Assembly: GCA_016184125.1 (NCBI GenBank)
Contig: JACPDG010000039.1
Location: 92,611-156,610 of the forward strand
Source of the DNA: Candidatus Rokuibacteriota bacterium
Lineage (GTDB): Bacteria > Methylomirabilota > Methylomirabilia > Rokubacteriales > CSP1-6
DNA: 64,000 nucleotides
Direction: 5' to 3'
Shown: in pieces, positions 40,682 to 50,300 of the stretch
Numbering within the stretch: the first letter of the stretch is position 1
Layout of the letters: the number at the start of each line of letters is the position of its first letter
Translations under genes and position numbers: made by a program
The notes under the pieces: generated by a model
Databases searched by the model: none
Seen by the model: the letters and a program-made list of their open reading frames with translations, nothing else
What the model was told of the DNA's origin: nothing

Positions 40682-42120
40682 ACCCAGGTGCCCGCGGGCA
40701 GCGCCGGCCGTTCGGGCCGGAAGCCCTCGCCGCAGGCCGGATGCGACGGCAGGATCTTGCCCGGGTTCATCACACCGTCGGGATCGAAGACGCGGCGGAG
40801 CCGGAACATGAAGTTGAGGTCGGCGTCACCGTACTGCAGCGGCAGCTTCGTCGCCTTGTCCACGCCGACCCCGTGCTCGCCGGTCACGCTGCCGCCGAGC
40901 GCGATGCACGCGTGCAGCAGCTCCTCGTTGGCGGCGACCGCCCGCTCGAGCTCGCCCGGGTTCTGGTCGTCGTAGCAGATGAGGGGATGCAGGTTGCCGT
41001 CGCCGGCGTGGAAGACGTTGGCGAAGATCACGCCGTGGCGCTCGCTGATCCCGCGCATCGCGCGCATGATGTCCGGCAGCTTCGACCGCGGCACGACGGC
41101 GTCCTGGAGCAGGAAGTTGGGCGCGACGCGGCCGATGGCGCCGGCCGCCTCCTTGCGCCCCTTCCACAGGAGCGCCCGCTCCGTCTCGTCGCGCGCGACG
41201 CGGACGTCGAGCGCCTGCCGCGCGCGGCAGAGCGCGGCGACGCGCTCGGCCTGCACCTCGACCTCGGCGCGCGGGCCATCGAGCTCGATCAGCAGCACCG
41301 CGCCGGCGTCCTTCGGGTACCCCGCGCCGATGCCCTCCTCGATGGCCTTGATCACGACGTCGTCCAGCATCTCGAGCGCCGCCGGCACGATGCCGTCGGC
41401 GATGATCGCGGACACCGCCTCCGACGCGCTCTCGATGTCCGAGAAGAGCGCCAGCACCGTCTTGACTGCGTCGGGCAGATGCACGAGCCGGACGGTCACC
41501 GCCGTGACGAGTCCGAAGGTGCCCTCCGCGCCCACCGCCGTGCCGACGAGGTCGTACCCCGGGCGGTCCCACACCTTCCCGCCGAGGGTCACGAGCGTTC
41601 CGTGCCCGGTCACGATCTCGAGCCCGAGCACGTGGTTCGTCGTGATGCCGTACTTGAGACAGTGCGGCCCCCCGGCGTTCGTCGACACGTTGCCGCCGAT
41701 CGACGACACCATCTGGCTCGACGGGTCGGGCGCGAAGAACCAGCCGCGGCCGGCAACGGCCCGGCTGAGCCAGAGGTTGATGAGGCCGGGCTCGACCGTC
41801 GCGCATCGGTTCGCGAGGTCGACGTCGAGGATCCGGTTCATCCGGTTCATGCCGACCATGACGCCGCCGCGTGGCGCCATCGCGCCCCCGATCAGACCGG
41901 TCCCCGAGCCCCGCGGGACGATCGGCACGCGCGCCTGCCGGCACGCGCGCACGATCTCGACCACGTGCTCCCGGGAGGCGGGCAGCACGACCGCGTCCGG
42001 CTGTCCCTTGTAGAACGTGTGCATGTCGCACTCGTAGGTCAGCCGTCCCTCGGGCGAGGTGATCAGGCCATCCCGCCCGACGATCCGTTCGAGCTCACCG
42101 AGCAGCTGAGAGTTCAGCAC
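40678..42120 (-). CDS. glcD: Glycolate oxidase FAD-linked subunit GlcD
   Basis: 480 residues; catalytic FAD subunit that oxidises glycolate or D-lactate. FAD domain: VPIVPRGSGTGLIGGAMAPR, RCATVEPGLINLWLSRAV, FFAPDPSSQMVSSIGGNVST, NAGGPHCLKYGITTNHVLGL. Catalytic and C-terminal domain: FANVFHAGDGNLHPLICYD, GGSVTGEHGVGVDK (His motif), FDPDGVMNPGKILPSH. First gene of an eight-gene operon; a 498-bp gap separates it from korB. Confidence 0.96.
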   Translation of the reverse strand: MLNSQLLGELERIVGRDGLITSPEGRLTYECDMHTFYKGQPDAVVLPASREHVVEIVRACRQARVPIVPRGSGTGLIGGAMAPRGGVMVGMNRMNRILDVDLANRCATVEPGLINLWLSRAVAGRGWFFAPDPSSQMVSSIGGNVSTNAGGPHCLKYGITTNHVLGLEIVTGHGTLVTLGGKVWDRPGYDLVGTAVGAEGTFGLVTAVTVRLVHLPDAVKTVLALFSDIESASEAVSAIIADGIVPAALEMLDDVVIKAIEEGIGAGYPKDAGAVLLIELDGPRAEVEVQAERVAALCRARQALDVRVARDETERALLWKGRKEAAGAIGRVAPNFLLQDAVVPRSKLPDIMRAMRGISERHGVIFANVFHAGDGNLHPLICYDDQNPGELERAVAANEELLHACIALGGSVTGEHGVGVDKATKLPLQYGDADLNFMFRLRRVFDPDGVMNPGKILPSHPACGEGFRPERPALPAGTWV

Positions 42121-42429
42121 CCCACCCTCCGGCTCAGGGCTGACACGCGGACCTCGCCCCTCGACGGCTCGCCAACGCCATGCGCGGGACAGCGCAGGCG
42201 CCGTTCAGCGGCACGATCCCTCCGAACGAAACGCCGCGGCGTGATGAGCCCCATCCGCCCGAGAGTAGCCCGACGCCGCGTTGATCACCAACCGCGATTC
42301 TCGCGGGAGGCCCTCGACGCCCCCCGATCGAGCAAGATGAACAGCGAAGCCGTTTGCGAGCGAAGAACCCGGTCATTCGTACGCCGCAGCATCGACAGCA
42401 CGCGAACGCTTGAGCGCACGCTCCGAGCT
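42121..42429. other. Non-coding part of the glcD-korB gap
   Basis: 309 bp upstream of glcD. It presumably holds the operon promoter, but I could not pick a convincing -35/-10 pair. A stretch near 42294-42330 (GGAGGCCCTCGACGCCCCCC) looks like a decayed element A head. A GCGGCTTTGCCGCCGC hairpin begins at its right end (42429-42444). No gene is supported. Confidence 0.4.
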
Positions 42430-42451
42430 GCGGCTTTGCCGCCGCAATCCT

Positions 42452-42616
42452 CCTTGGGGGAGGTCTCGGAGGGGGCCTCGACGGCCCCCTCCGACCTTCG
42501 AAGGGGGGCCAAACCAGGAGCCTGTCGGGGTAACAGCGCATCGAGGAGCGCCACGGGTCCCCCGGGGCGCTCCGAGCGTTGTGGGGTGTGGGGGGCCATG
42601 TCGGGGCCCCCCACGT
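42452..42616 (-). repeat. Element A copies downstream of korB
   Basis: Read on the minus strand from the korB stop: head GTGGGGGGCCCCGACATGGC-CCCCC, body CGCTCGGAGCGCCCCGGGGG-ACCCGTGGCGCTCCTCGA, then a second unit GGGGCCGTCGAGGCCCCCTC (42468-42490), a variant head. The first unit starts 2 bp after the korB stop codon. Confidence 0.8.
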
Positions 42617-42618
42617 CC

Positions 42619-43644
42619 CTAGATGCGCCAGGTATCTCCCGACGTCAGCAGCTTGCCGATGTCGCCGGGCCCACGCTCGGAGATCGCGCGCTGCTCCTGC
42701 TCGAGGAGCAGGTCCTCGTAGATCGGCGCGTCGACGGCGTAGAGCACGCCGACCGGAACCGGAAAGTCCGGAGCGAACAGATCCGCGAGCAGCTTCGCGG
42801 CGTTCGCGTTCGTCTCGTCGTGCACCCAGAGCGCGCTCTCCTGCACGTCCCTGGCCTTCACGACCTTCGGCACGACACCGTCCATGATGACCGCGCGCCG
42901 GTCGTCGGGCGGCCCGAAGATGAGCGGCTTGCCATGCTCCAGCCGGAGCTCGTACTGGAGCTTCGACTCCTTCTCGTAGATCACGTTCCACGCGAGGTCG
43001 TTGTAGACGGGGCAGTTCTGCAGGATCTCGAGGAAGGAGGCGCCGCGGTGCATGGCCGCGCGCTTGAGCATCGCTTCCATGTGCGGGATGTTCCGGTCGA
43101 CGGTGCGCGCCACGAACGCGGCCCCCGAGCCGAGCGCGAAGGCGAGCGGGTTCACGGGACGGTCCGCCGCGCCCATCGGCGTCGACTTGGTGACCTTCCC
43201 CAGCTCGCTGGTCGGCGAGTACTGGCCCTTCGTCAACCCGTAGATGCGGTTGTTGAAGAGCAGGATCGTGACGTCCACGTTGCGGCGCAGCACGTGCAGC
43301 ATGTGGTTGCCGCCGATCGACAGGCCGTCGCCGTCGCCGGTGACCAGGAACACCGTGAGGTCGGGCCGCGCGAGTCTGAGGCCGGTGGCGATCGCCGGCG
43401 CGCGGCCGTGGATCGTGTGGAAGCCGTACGTGTTCATGTAGTACGGGAACCGGCTCGAGCACCCGATCCCGGAGATGAAGACGATGTCCTCCCTCGGCAC
43501 GCCGAGATCGGGCATGGACTTCTGGATCGCGGACAGGATCGCGTAGTCGCCGCAGCCCGGGCACCACCGCACGTCCTGGTCGGACTCGAAGTCCTTCTTC
43601 GTGTACTTGGGCGTCGCCGCCGGCCCCGCGCCCGTCGTGCTCAT
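42619..43644 (-). CDS. korB: 2-oxoacid:ferredoxin oxidoreductase, beta subunit (ThDP)
   Basis: 341 residues. CPGCGDYAILSAIQKSM (cluster/ThDP entry), GIGCSSRFPYYMNTYGFHTI, THE ThDP-Mg motif GDGDGLSIGGNHMLHVLRRN ... LLFNNRIYGLTKGQYSPTS, then the C-terminal extension common in 2-oxoglutarate-type enzymes. It oxidatively decarboxylates a 2-oxoacid (most likely 2-oxoglutarate) to the acyl-CoA and passes electrons to ferredoxin. Its ATG overlaps the korA stop (ATGA). Confidence 0.95.
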   Translation of the reverse strand: MSTTGAGPAATPKYTKKDFESDQDVRWCPGCGDYAILSAIQKSMPDLGVPREDIVFISGIGCSSRFPYYMNTYGFHTIHGRAPAIATGLRLARPDLTVFLVTGDGDGLSIGGNHMLHVLRRNVDVTILLFNNRIYGLTKGQYSPTSELGKVTKSTPMGAADRPVNPLAFALGSGAAFVARTVDRNIPHMEAMLKRAAMHRGASFLEILQNCPVYNDLAWNVIYEKESKLQYELRLEHGKPLIFGPPDDRRAVIMDGVVPKVVKARDVQESALWVHDETNANAAKLLADLFAPDFPVPVGVLYAVDAPIYEDLLLEQEQRAISERGPGDIGKLLTSGDTWRI

Positions 43645-45512
43645 CACGTGCTCCCCAGGAGTTGGTTGATCGCGTGGTGGATCTCGTCGCTGGACAGCGG
43701 CAGTCCACGGACGCGGTTGAAGCCGACCGCATCGACGAGGTACTCGGCGCGCAGGACGCGCACGAGCTGCCCGGAGTTGATCTCGGGCACGAGCACGCGC
43801 CGGTACTGCCGGAGGATGTGTCCCAGGTCGGGCGGCAGCGGATTGAGGTACCGGAGATGGACCGCGGCGACGGACAGGCCCTCGGACTGCGCGCGCTCGG
43901 CGGCGGCGGTGATCGAGCCGAACGTGCCGCCCCACCCCACGACGAGGACCTCGCCGCCGGCGGGCCCGTTGACGGTCGTCGGCGGGATCTCCTGTGCCAC
44001 CCGCCGCACCTTCTCGGCACGCGTGCGGACCATGTGGTCGTGGTTGTCGGGATCGTAGGAGATGTTGCCCGTCACGTCCTGCTTCTCGATGCCACCGATC
44101 CGGTGCTCGAGCCCGGCCGTGCCGGGACGCACCCACGGACGCGCGAGCGTGGCCGGGTCGCGCAGATACGGGAAGAAACCCTCCAGGTCGGTCCGGAACT
44201 CCACATCGATCGGCGGCAACGTGCTGACGTCCGGGATCAGCCACGGCTCGGAGCCGTTCGCCAGGAACCCGTCGGAGAGCACGATCACCGGCACCATGTA
44301 CTTCACCGCGACGCGCAGCGCCTCGTACGCCACGAAGAAGCAGTCACCCGGCGTGGCGGGCGCGAGCACCACGACGGGCGACTCGCTGTTGCGGCCGTAC
44401 AGGGCCTGCATGAGGTCGGCCTGCTCGGTCTTCGTCGGCAACCCGGTCGACGGGCCGCCGCGCTGGATGTTGAAGACGACGAGCGGCAGCTCGGCCATCA
44501 CGGCCAGACCGATCGCCTCGCCCTTCAGCGCGATGCCGGGACCGCTCGAGCCGGTGACACCGATCGCGCCGCCGAAGGACGCCCCGATGGCCGCGGTGAC
44601 CGCCGCGATCTCGTCCTCGGCCTGGATCGTGCGAATCCGGAACCGCTTGTGCATCGCGAGCTCTTCGAGGATGCCGCTCGCCGGCGTGATCGGATACGCG
44701 CCATAGACGATGGGCAGCTTCGACCGCTCGGCGGCCGCGAGCAGGCCCCAGGCGAGCGCGCGGTTGCCGGTCATCGCCCGGTAGAGGCCGGGCGCCATCT
44801 GCGCCGGCTCGATCGTGTAGTGCTCGCCGAAGATCTCCGCGGTCTCGCCGAAGGCATGACCGGCCTTCAGCACGCGCGTGTTCGCGTCAGCGAGCGTGGG
44901 GCTCTTCGCGAAGCGCTTGCCGATCCACTCGAGCGTCGGCTCCAGCGGGCGCGTGTAGATCCAGGACACCACGCCGAGCGCGAAGAAGTTCTTGCAGCGG
45001 TCCTTCTCCTTCGTGTTCAGCAGCAGGTCCTTCAACGCCTCGTGCGTGAGCGCGGTCATGTCGACGTTGTGCAGCCGGTAGCGCTCGCCGAGCGTCGGGT
45101 CATCCACCGGATTCGACGGGTAGCCCGCCTTGTCGAGGTTCCGCTTGTCGAACGCGGACGTGTTGACGATGAGCAGACCGCCGGGCTTGAGGTCTCCGAG
45201 GTGGACCTTCAGGGCGGCCGGGTTCATCGCGACCAGGCAGTCGAGCCGGTCCCCCGGGGTGTAGACGCGCTGGCTGCCGAACTGGAGCTGGAACGACGAC
45301 ACGCCGAACAGCGTCCCGGCCGGTGCGCGGATCTCCGCAGGGAAGTTCGGCAGCGTCGCGACGTCGTTCCCCGCCCACGCCGATTCCGCCGTGAACTGCT
45401 CGCCGGTGAGCTGCATGCCGTCTCCGGAGTCGCCGGCGAAGCGGACCACCGCCCGGTCGAGCTCCCGCCGTGGCTTGACAGCTCCCGCTACGGCCGTCGC
45501 CCCCTCAGCCAT
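43644..45512 (-). CDS. korA: 2-oxoacid:ferredoxin oxidoreductase, fused gamma-alpha subunit
   Basis: 622 residues. The gamma domain (about 15-200: VRFAGDSGDGMQLTGEQFTA, EIRAPAGTLFGVSSFQLQFG) is fused to the alpha/pyrimidine domain (about 225-610: YGAYPITPASGILEELAMHK, TIQAEDEIAAVTAAIGASFG, TGSSGPGIALKGEAIGLAVM, LPLVVFNIQRGGPSTGLPTK). This two-subunit layout is typical of KorAB in aerobes and facultative organisms. It feeds low-potential electrons from the TCA cycle (oxidative) or may fix CO2 (reductive). A good promoter lies 146 bp upstream. Confidence 0.95.
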   Translation of the reverse strand: MAEGATAVAGAVKPRRELDRAVVRFAGDSGDGMQLTGEQFTAESAWAGNDVATLPNFPAEIRAPAGTLFGVSSFQLQFGSQRVYTPGDRLDCLVAMNPAALKVHLGDLKPGGLLIVNTSAFDKRNLDKAGYPSNPVDDPTLGERYRLHNVDMTALTHEALKDLLLNTKEKDRCKNFFALGVVSWIYTRPLEPTLEWIGKRFAKSPTLADANTRVLKAGHAFGETAEIFGEHYTIEPAQMAPGLYRAMTGNRALAWGLLAAAERSKLPIVYGAYPITPASGILEELAMHKRFRIRTIQAEDEIAAVTAAIGASFGGAIGVTGSSGPGIALKGEAIGLAVMAELPLVVFNIQRGGPSTGLPTKTEQADLMQALYGRNSESPVVVLAPATPGDCFFVAYEALRVAVKYMVPVIVLSDGFLANGSEPWLIPDVSTLPPIDVEFRTDLEGFFPYLRDPATLARPWVRPGTAGLEHRIGGIEKQDVTGNISYDPDNHDHMVRTRAEKVRRVAQEIPPTTVNGPAGGEVLVVGWGGTFGSITAAAERAQSEGLSVAAVHLRYLNPLPPDLGHILRQYRRVLVPEINSGQLVRVLRAEYLVDAVGFNRVRGLPLSSDEIHHAINQLLGST

Positions 45513-45657
45513 CGATCCTCTTCTCCTGAGTCATCTTCTCTACATCCGCCCCGCCGCGACGCATACCGCGGCCGGTGTGTCGAACGCGTGTCGGAAAAAG
45601 TACCGCTGACAACCGCGCGCGCCAGCGGGCGCGCGACGGATTCGGCAGACCTCGATC

Positions 45658-45686
45658 ATAGTAACGGAGCACTACCTGCCCGGCAA
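45658..45686 (-). promoter_or_regulatory. Predicted sigma-70 promoter of korAB
   Basis: Minus strand: TTGCCG (45686-45681), 17-bp spacer, TACTAT (45663-45658), 146 bp upstream of the korA start. The 228-bp gap 45513-45740 also holds a GCGCGCGCC/GGCGCGCGC inverted repeat (45616-45636) in the leader, and no gene. Confidence 0.55.
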
Positions 45687-45740
45687 GTCTCTCACCCCGT
45701 GAAATCCCTCTCGCTCCCGGGCCATGACTCGCAGCCCCGC

Positions 45741-46265
45741 TTAGCCGGAGTCGATCTGCTGCGGGTTCTTGATCGCATCCCCCGGGCGCATGTTGAGCAC
45801 GGCCTCCGGGAACAGGTTCGCCAGCCAGCGGATCACGTCGGTCGCGGTGACGACGCCGATCGGGCGGCGCGCCTCGTCCACGATGGGAATGGTCCGGTAC
45901 CCGGACACGGCCATGCAGTGCAGCGCATGGGCGACCCGGTCACGCATGCGGAGGGCCTCGGGGCCGGACGTCATCACCACCCCGACGGCCGTGCCGGCCG
46001 GGTCGTGCCTCTGGCCGACGACCCGGCGGAGCACGTCGCGTTCGGTGAAGATGCCGGCGAGCAACCCCTCGCCGTCGACCACGAGGACCCCCGCCTGGTG
46101 GCGCGCGACCATCGCCTTCACCGCCTCCTGGACGGTCACCCGTTCCGAGACGCACACCGGCTCCGCCGGCGACAGGACGGCGAGCGTGTCGTCGAACAGC
46201 GCGCCCCGGATCTCGCGCAGATCCTGGTCCAGCCTCTCCATGTACTCGTCGTCCACGTCACTCAT
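45741..46265 (-). CDS. Protein with two CBS domains
   Basis: 174 residues. A short N-terminal segment precedes two CBS motifs: VCVSERVTVQEAVKAMVARH ... AGIFTERDVLRRVVGQ, and VVMTSGPEALRMRDRVAHAL ... PIGVVTATDVIRWLANLF. Bateman modules bind adenine nucleotides and sense energy or redox state. It lies between the LysR gene (8 bp overlap) and korAB, so it may tune 2-oxoacid oxidation (inference from position). Confidence 0.92.
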   Translation of the reverse strand: MSDVDDEYMERLDQDLREIRGALFDDTLAVLSPAEPVCVSERVTVQEAVKAMVARHQAGVLVVDGEGLLAGIFTERDVLRRVVGQRHDPAGTAVGVVMTSGPEALRMRDRVAHALHCMAVSGYRTIPIVDEARRPIGVVTATDVIRWLANLFPEAVLNMRPGDAIKNPQQIDSG

Positions 46266-47217
46266 GCAGCACCTCCGCCGTGGGTTTCGGCTTGCCCGCA
46301 GCCGCTGCCAGCGCGCTCGTGCCGACCGACGCGACCTTCTCGCTCGCCTGCTTCAGCAGGTCGATGAAGCGCGTCACCGCCTGGCTCATCGCCTTGTGGC
46401 GACGGTGGATGAGGCCGACCGGCCGGTAGAGCGCGATGTCGAGCGGTACCGCGCGTAACGCCCCGACGCCCACCTCGCCCTGCACCGTGTGGCGCGGCAG
46501 GATCGTGACGCCCGCGTCGATGATGACCGCCTGCTTGATCGTCTCGATGTTGTCGAACGCCATGACCGCGTTCACGCGCACGTTGACCTGGCGCAGCGCG
46601 CGGTCGATCGCCTTGCGGATCGCGAGCTCCGCGTCGAAGGCGACGAACGGCTCGCCGGCCAGGTCCGACGCGCGCACGAGCGTCGAGTCCGCGAGCCGGT
46701 GGCTCGGATGGCACACGAAGGCCATCGGCTCCTCGCGCAGCGGCACCACGGACAGCGCCCGGTTCGTGGGCGGATACGACATGATCCCGACGTCCGCCTC
46801 GTCGTTCAGCACCGCCTCCACCACCTTCTGGGGATGCAGGCACTCGAGGAGGACCCGCGTTTCCGGGTAGAGCGACATGAAGCGCTGCATGTGGCGGCTC
46901 ACGTCGTGCAGGCCCACGGAGTAGATGGCCGCCACGCGGACGGTGCCGCCGACCCGCGCCCTGGTGGCGCCGGCCGCGGCCTTCGCACGATCCCATCCCT
47001 CCAGGATCTCGCGGCAGGAGTCGTAGAACGCGGCGCCCTCGGCCGTCACCACGAACGGCCGCTTGCTCCGGTCGATGAGCCTGACGCCGAGCTGGGCCTC
47101 GAGCTGCGCCACCGCCTGGCTCGCCGCCGACTGCGTCACGAAGTTGTCCTCGGCGCCGCGGGAGAAGCTGCGGTGGCGGACGACGTCACAGTAGAGGCGC
47201 AGGGTCTCGAGGTGCAT
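46258..47217 (-). CDS. LysR-family transcriptional regulator
   Basis: 319 residues from ATG 47217 (GTG 47226 would add three). N-terminal winged helix LRLYCDVVRHRSFSRGAEDN, FVTQSAASQAVAQLEAQLGV, RLIDRSKRPFVVTAEGAAFY; then a linker helix and the effector domain GGTVRVAAIYSVGLHDVSRH, DVGIMSYPPTNRALSVVPLR, FDNIETIKQAVIIDAGVTIL. It resembles CysB/CynR-like members. Divergent from gltBD with 127 bp between, the typical arrangement for a LysR activator of the neighbouring operon, and co-directional with the CBS-korAB genes, so it may connect nitrogen assimilation with 2-oxoglutarate supply. Confidence 0.93.
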   Translation of the reverse strand: MHLETLRLYCDVVRHRSFSRGAEDNFVTQSAASQAVAQLEAQLGVRLIDRSKRPFVVTAEGAAFYDSCREILEGWDRAKAAAGATRARVGGTVRVAAIYSVGLHDVSRHMQRFMSLYPETRVLLECLHPQKVVEAVLNDEADVGIMSYPPTNRALSVVPLREEPMAFVCHPSHRLADSTLVRASDLAGEPFVAFDAELAIRKAIDRALRQVNVRVNAVMAFDNIETIKQAVIIDAGVTILPRHTVQGEVGVGALRAVPLDIALYRPVGLIHRRHKAMSQAVTRFIDLLKQASEKVASVGTSALAAAAGKPKPTAEVLHE

Positions 47218-47247
47218 CTGCCTCACAGGTTACACCATTAGGCCATC

Positions 47248-47259
47248 TGATACGCATCA
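47248..47259. promoter_or_regulatory. Possible LysR operator in the lysR-gltB intergenic region
   Basis: TGATACGCATCA is an interrupted inverted repeat (TGAT-N4-ATCA) in the AT-richer 47218-47344 gap. LysR regulators commonly bind T-N11-A type sites with such dyads. A gltB -10 candidate, TACTAT (47298-47303), lies downstream; no strong -35 is visible. Confidence 0.35.
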
Positions 47260-47344
47260 TCTGTCTTTTTGGGGATGACTAATAATTTTTCGTCGAGTAC
47301 TATCGTGCAGCCGTTCACAAGCGTTCGGCCGAAAGAGGCACGCG

Positions 47345-50300
47345 ATGGAGCACCGAGCAGTCCGGCGTGACGCGGAGCCGCCCAACGCCCAGGGTCTGTA
47401 CGACCCGCAGCACGAGCACGACGCGTGCGGCGTCGGCTTCGTCGTCCACGTCAAGGGTGAGAAATCCCACGCCATCGTTCGGCAGGCTCTCGAGGTGCTG
47501 AAGAACCTCCAGCACCGCGGCGCATGCGGTTGCGAGGCGAACACCGGCGACGGTGCCGGCATTCTGGTCCAAATGCCTGATCGGTTCCTGCGGCGCGTCA
47601 CCGCCAGGTGCGGCATCACGCTGCCGCCTGCGGGCACGTACGGCGCCGGTCTCGTGTTCCTTCCGCGCGAGGCCGCCGAGGGCCGGCAGATCCAGGCTCT
47701 CTTCGAGGCCATCGTCGCGGAGGAGGGCCAGCGGTTCCTCGGCTGGCGGGACGTCCCGGCGGACGACGCGGCGCTCGGCGCCAGCGCCGTCGCCTGCGAG
47801 CCGACCATCCGGCAGGTGTTCATCGGCCAGGGTCCCGACGTGCGCGACCCGGCGCACTTCGAGCGCAAGCTCTACGTGATCCGCAAGCGCCTCGAGCACG
47901 CCGTCGCCGCGCTCGACCTCGCCGAGAAGAAGCTCGTCTACGTCCCGAGCCTGAGCGCCCGCACGCTGATCTACAAGGGCATGCTCCGCGCCGACCAGAT
48001 CGAGCGCATGTTCCCGGACATCGACGACCCGGACGTCGAGTCCGCCCTCGCGCTCGTCCACCAGCGGTTCAGCACGAACACGTTCCCGTCGTGGCCGCTC
48101 GCCCACCCCTACCGCTTCATCGCCCACAACGGCGAGATCAACACGCTGCGCGGCAACATCAACTGGATGCGCGCGCGCGAGGCGCTGTGCGGGTCGGACG
48201 TCCTCGGTGACGACCTCCGCAAGGTCTTGCCCGTGACGCGCGAGGGCCTCTCGGACTCCGCCACGTTCGACAACGTGCTCGAGTTCCTCGTGATGAACGG
48301 GCGGTCGCTGCCCCACGCGATCCTCATGATGATCCCCGAGCCCTGGCAGCACCACGAGTCGATGAGCCCCGAGCGGCGCGCGTTCTACGAGTACCACTCG
48401 TCCCTGATGGAGCCGTGGGATGGGCCGGCGTCGATCGCCTTCACCGACGGCACCGTCATCGGCGCGGTGCTGGACCGCAACGGGCTCCGGCCGTCCCGCT
48501 ACTACGTCACCAAGAACGACCTGGTCATCATGGCCTCCGAGGTCGGCGTCCTCGACATCCCGCCCGAGAAGATCGTCGTCAAGGAGCGCCTGCACCCGGG
48601 ACGCATCTTCCTCGTCGACACGTCGAAGGGCCGCATCGTCTCCGACGACGAGATCAAGGCCGAGCTCGCCGCGCAGCACCCGTACGCGGACTGGCTCAAG
48701 CAGCATCTCGTCCGCATCGAGGACCTCGCCGATCGGCCGCTGCCGGAGCCGGACCACGAGACGGTGCTGTACCGGCAGCTGGCCTTCGGCTACACGCACG
48801 AGGACCTGCGCACGCTGCTCGCCCCGATGGCGAAGCAGGGCGAGGAGCCGATCGGCTCGATGGGGACGGACACGTCCCTGGCCGTGCTCTCGGACCGGCC
48901 GCGCCTGCTCTACGACTACTTCAAACAGCTGTTCGCGCAGGTCACGAACCCGCCGCTCGACCAGATCCGCGAGGAGCTCGTGACCGCGATGGAGTCCACG
49001 GTCGGACCCGAGCGGAATCTCCTGAAGCCCGAGCCCGAATCCTGCCGCCAGATCGCGATCCCCGACCCGGTGCTGTCGAACGCCGGCGTCGCGAAGCTGC
49101 GCAACGTCGCCATCCCGGGCTTCAAGGCCATCACGCTGCCGATGCTGTTCCCGGTCGCCGACGGCGCTGCCGGCGTCGAGCGCGCGATCGAGGGGCTCGA
49201 ACGGAAGGCGAGCCGGGCGATCGCCGACGGGTACAACATCCTGATCTTGTCGGACCGCGGCATCACCCGCGAGCGCGCTGCCATCCCGAGCCTGCTCGGC
49301 ACCGCCGCGATCCACCATCACCTGGTGCGCGAAGGGACGCGCACGCGGTGCGGGCTCGTGATCGAGACGGGCGACGCGCGCGAAGTGCACCACATGTGCC
49401 TCTTGATCGGGTACGGCGCCGGCGCGGTGAACCCGTGGGTCGCGTTCGAAACGCTCGACGACATGATCCGCGAGGGGCTGCTCGTCGACATCGACCACAC
49501 GAAGGCGGTCCGCAACTACATCAAGGCGCTCAACAAGGGCATCCTCAAGGTCATGGCGAAGATGGGGATCTCGACGCTGCAGAGCTACTGCGGCGCGCAG
49601 ATCTTCGAGGCGATCGGCCTCAACCGCGGCCTGGTCGATCGCTACTTCACCGGCACCGCGTCGCGCGTCGAGGGCATCGGGATCGGCGTCGTCGCCGAAG
49701 AAGTCCGGCGGCGGCACGCCCGGGCGTTCCCGGAGCGTCCCGTCGGGCCGGCCGAGCTCGACTGGGGCGGCGAGTACCAGTGGCGCCGCGACGGCGAGTT
49801 CCACCAGGTCAACCCCGACATGATCGCGAAGCTGCAGCACGCCACGCGGTCCGGGGATTACGGCGTGTACAAGGAGTACGCCCGCCTGGTGGACGACCAG
49901 TCGAAGCGGCGTGCGACGCTCCGCGGCCTGATCGAGCTCAAGGACGCGGCCGAGCCGATCCCGATCGAGGAGGTCGAGCCGGTCGAGTCGATCGTCAGGC
50001 GGTTCGCGACCGGTGCGATGTCCTACGGCTCGATCAGCCAGGAAGTCCACGAGACGCTGGCGATCGCGATGAACCGGATCGGTGGCAAGTCGAACACCGG
50101 CGAGGGCGGCGAGGATGCCACGCGTTACGTGCGCGACCCGAACGGCGACTGGCGGCGGAGCGCGATCAAGCAGGTGGCCTCCGGGCGGTTCGGCGTCACG
50201 AGCGAGTACCTGGTCAACGCCGACGACCTCCAGATCAAGATGGCGCAGGGCGCCAAGCCCGGCGAGGGCGGTCAGCTCCCCGGCCACAAGGTCTACCCGT

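Noticed and set aside
42285..42614. 109-codon minus-strand frame in the glcD-korB gap
   Set aside because: Its first 30 codons are element A sequence ([19 protein letters not shown]) and the rest has no protein-like pattern.
40519..44058. 1179-codon plus-strand open frame
   Set aside because: Antisense to glcD, korB and korA, all with full motif support; composition is that of a shadow frame.
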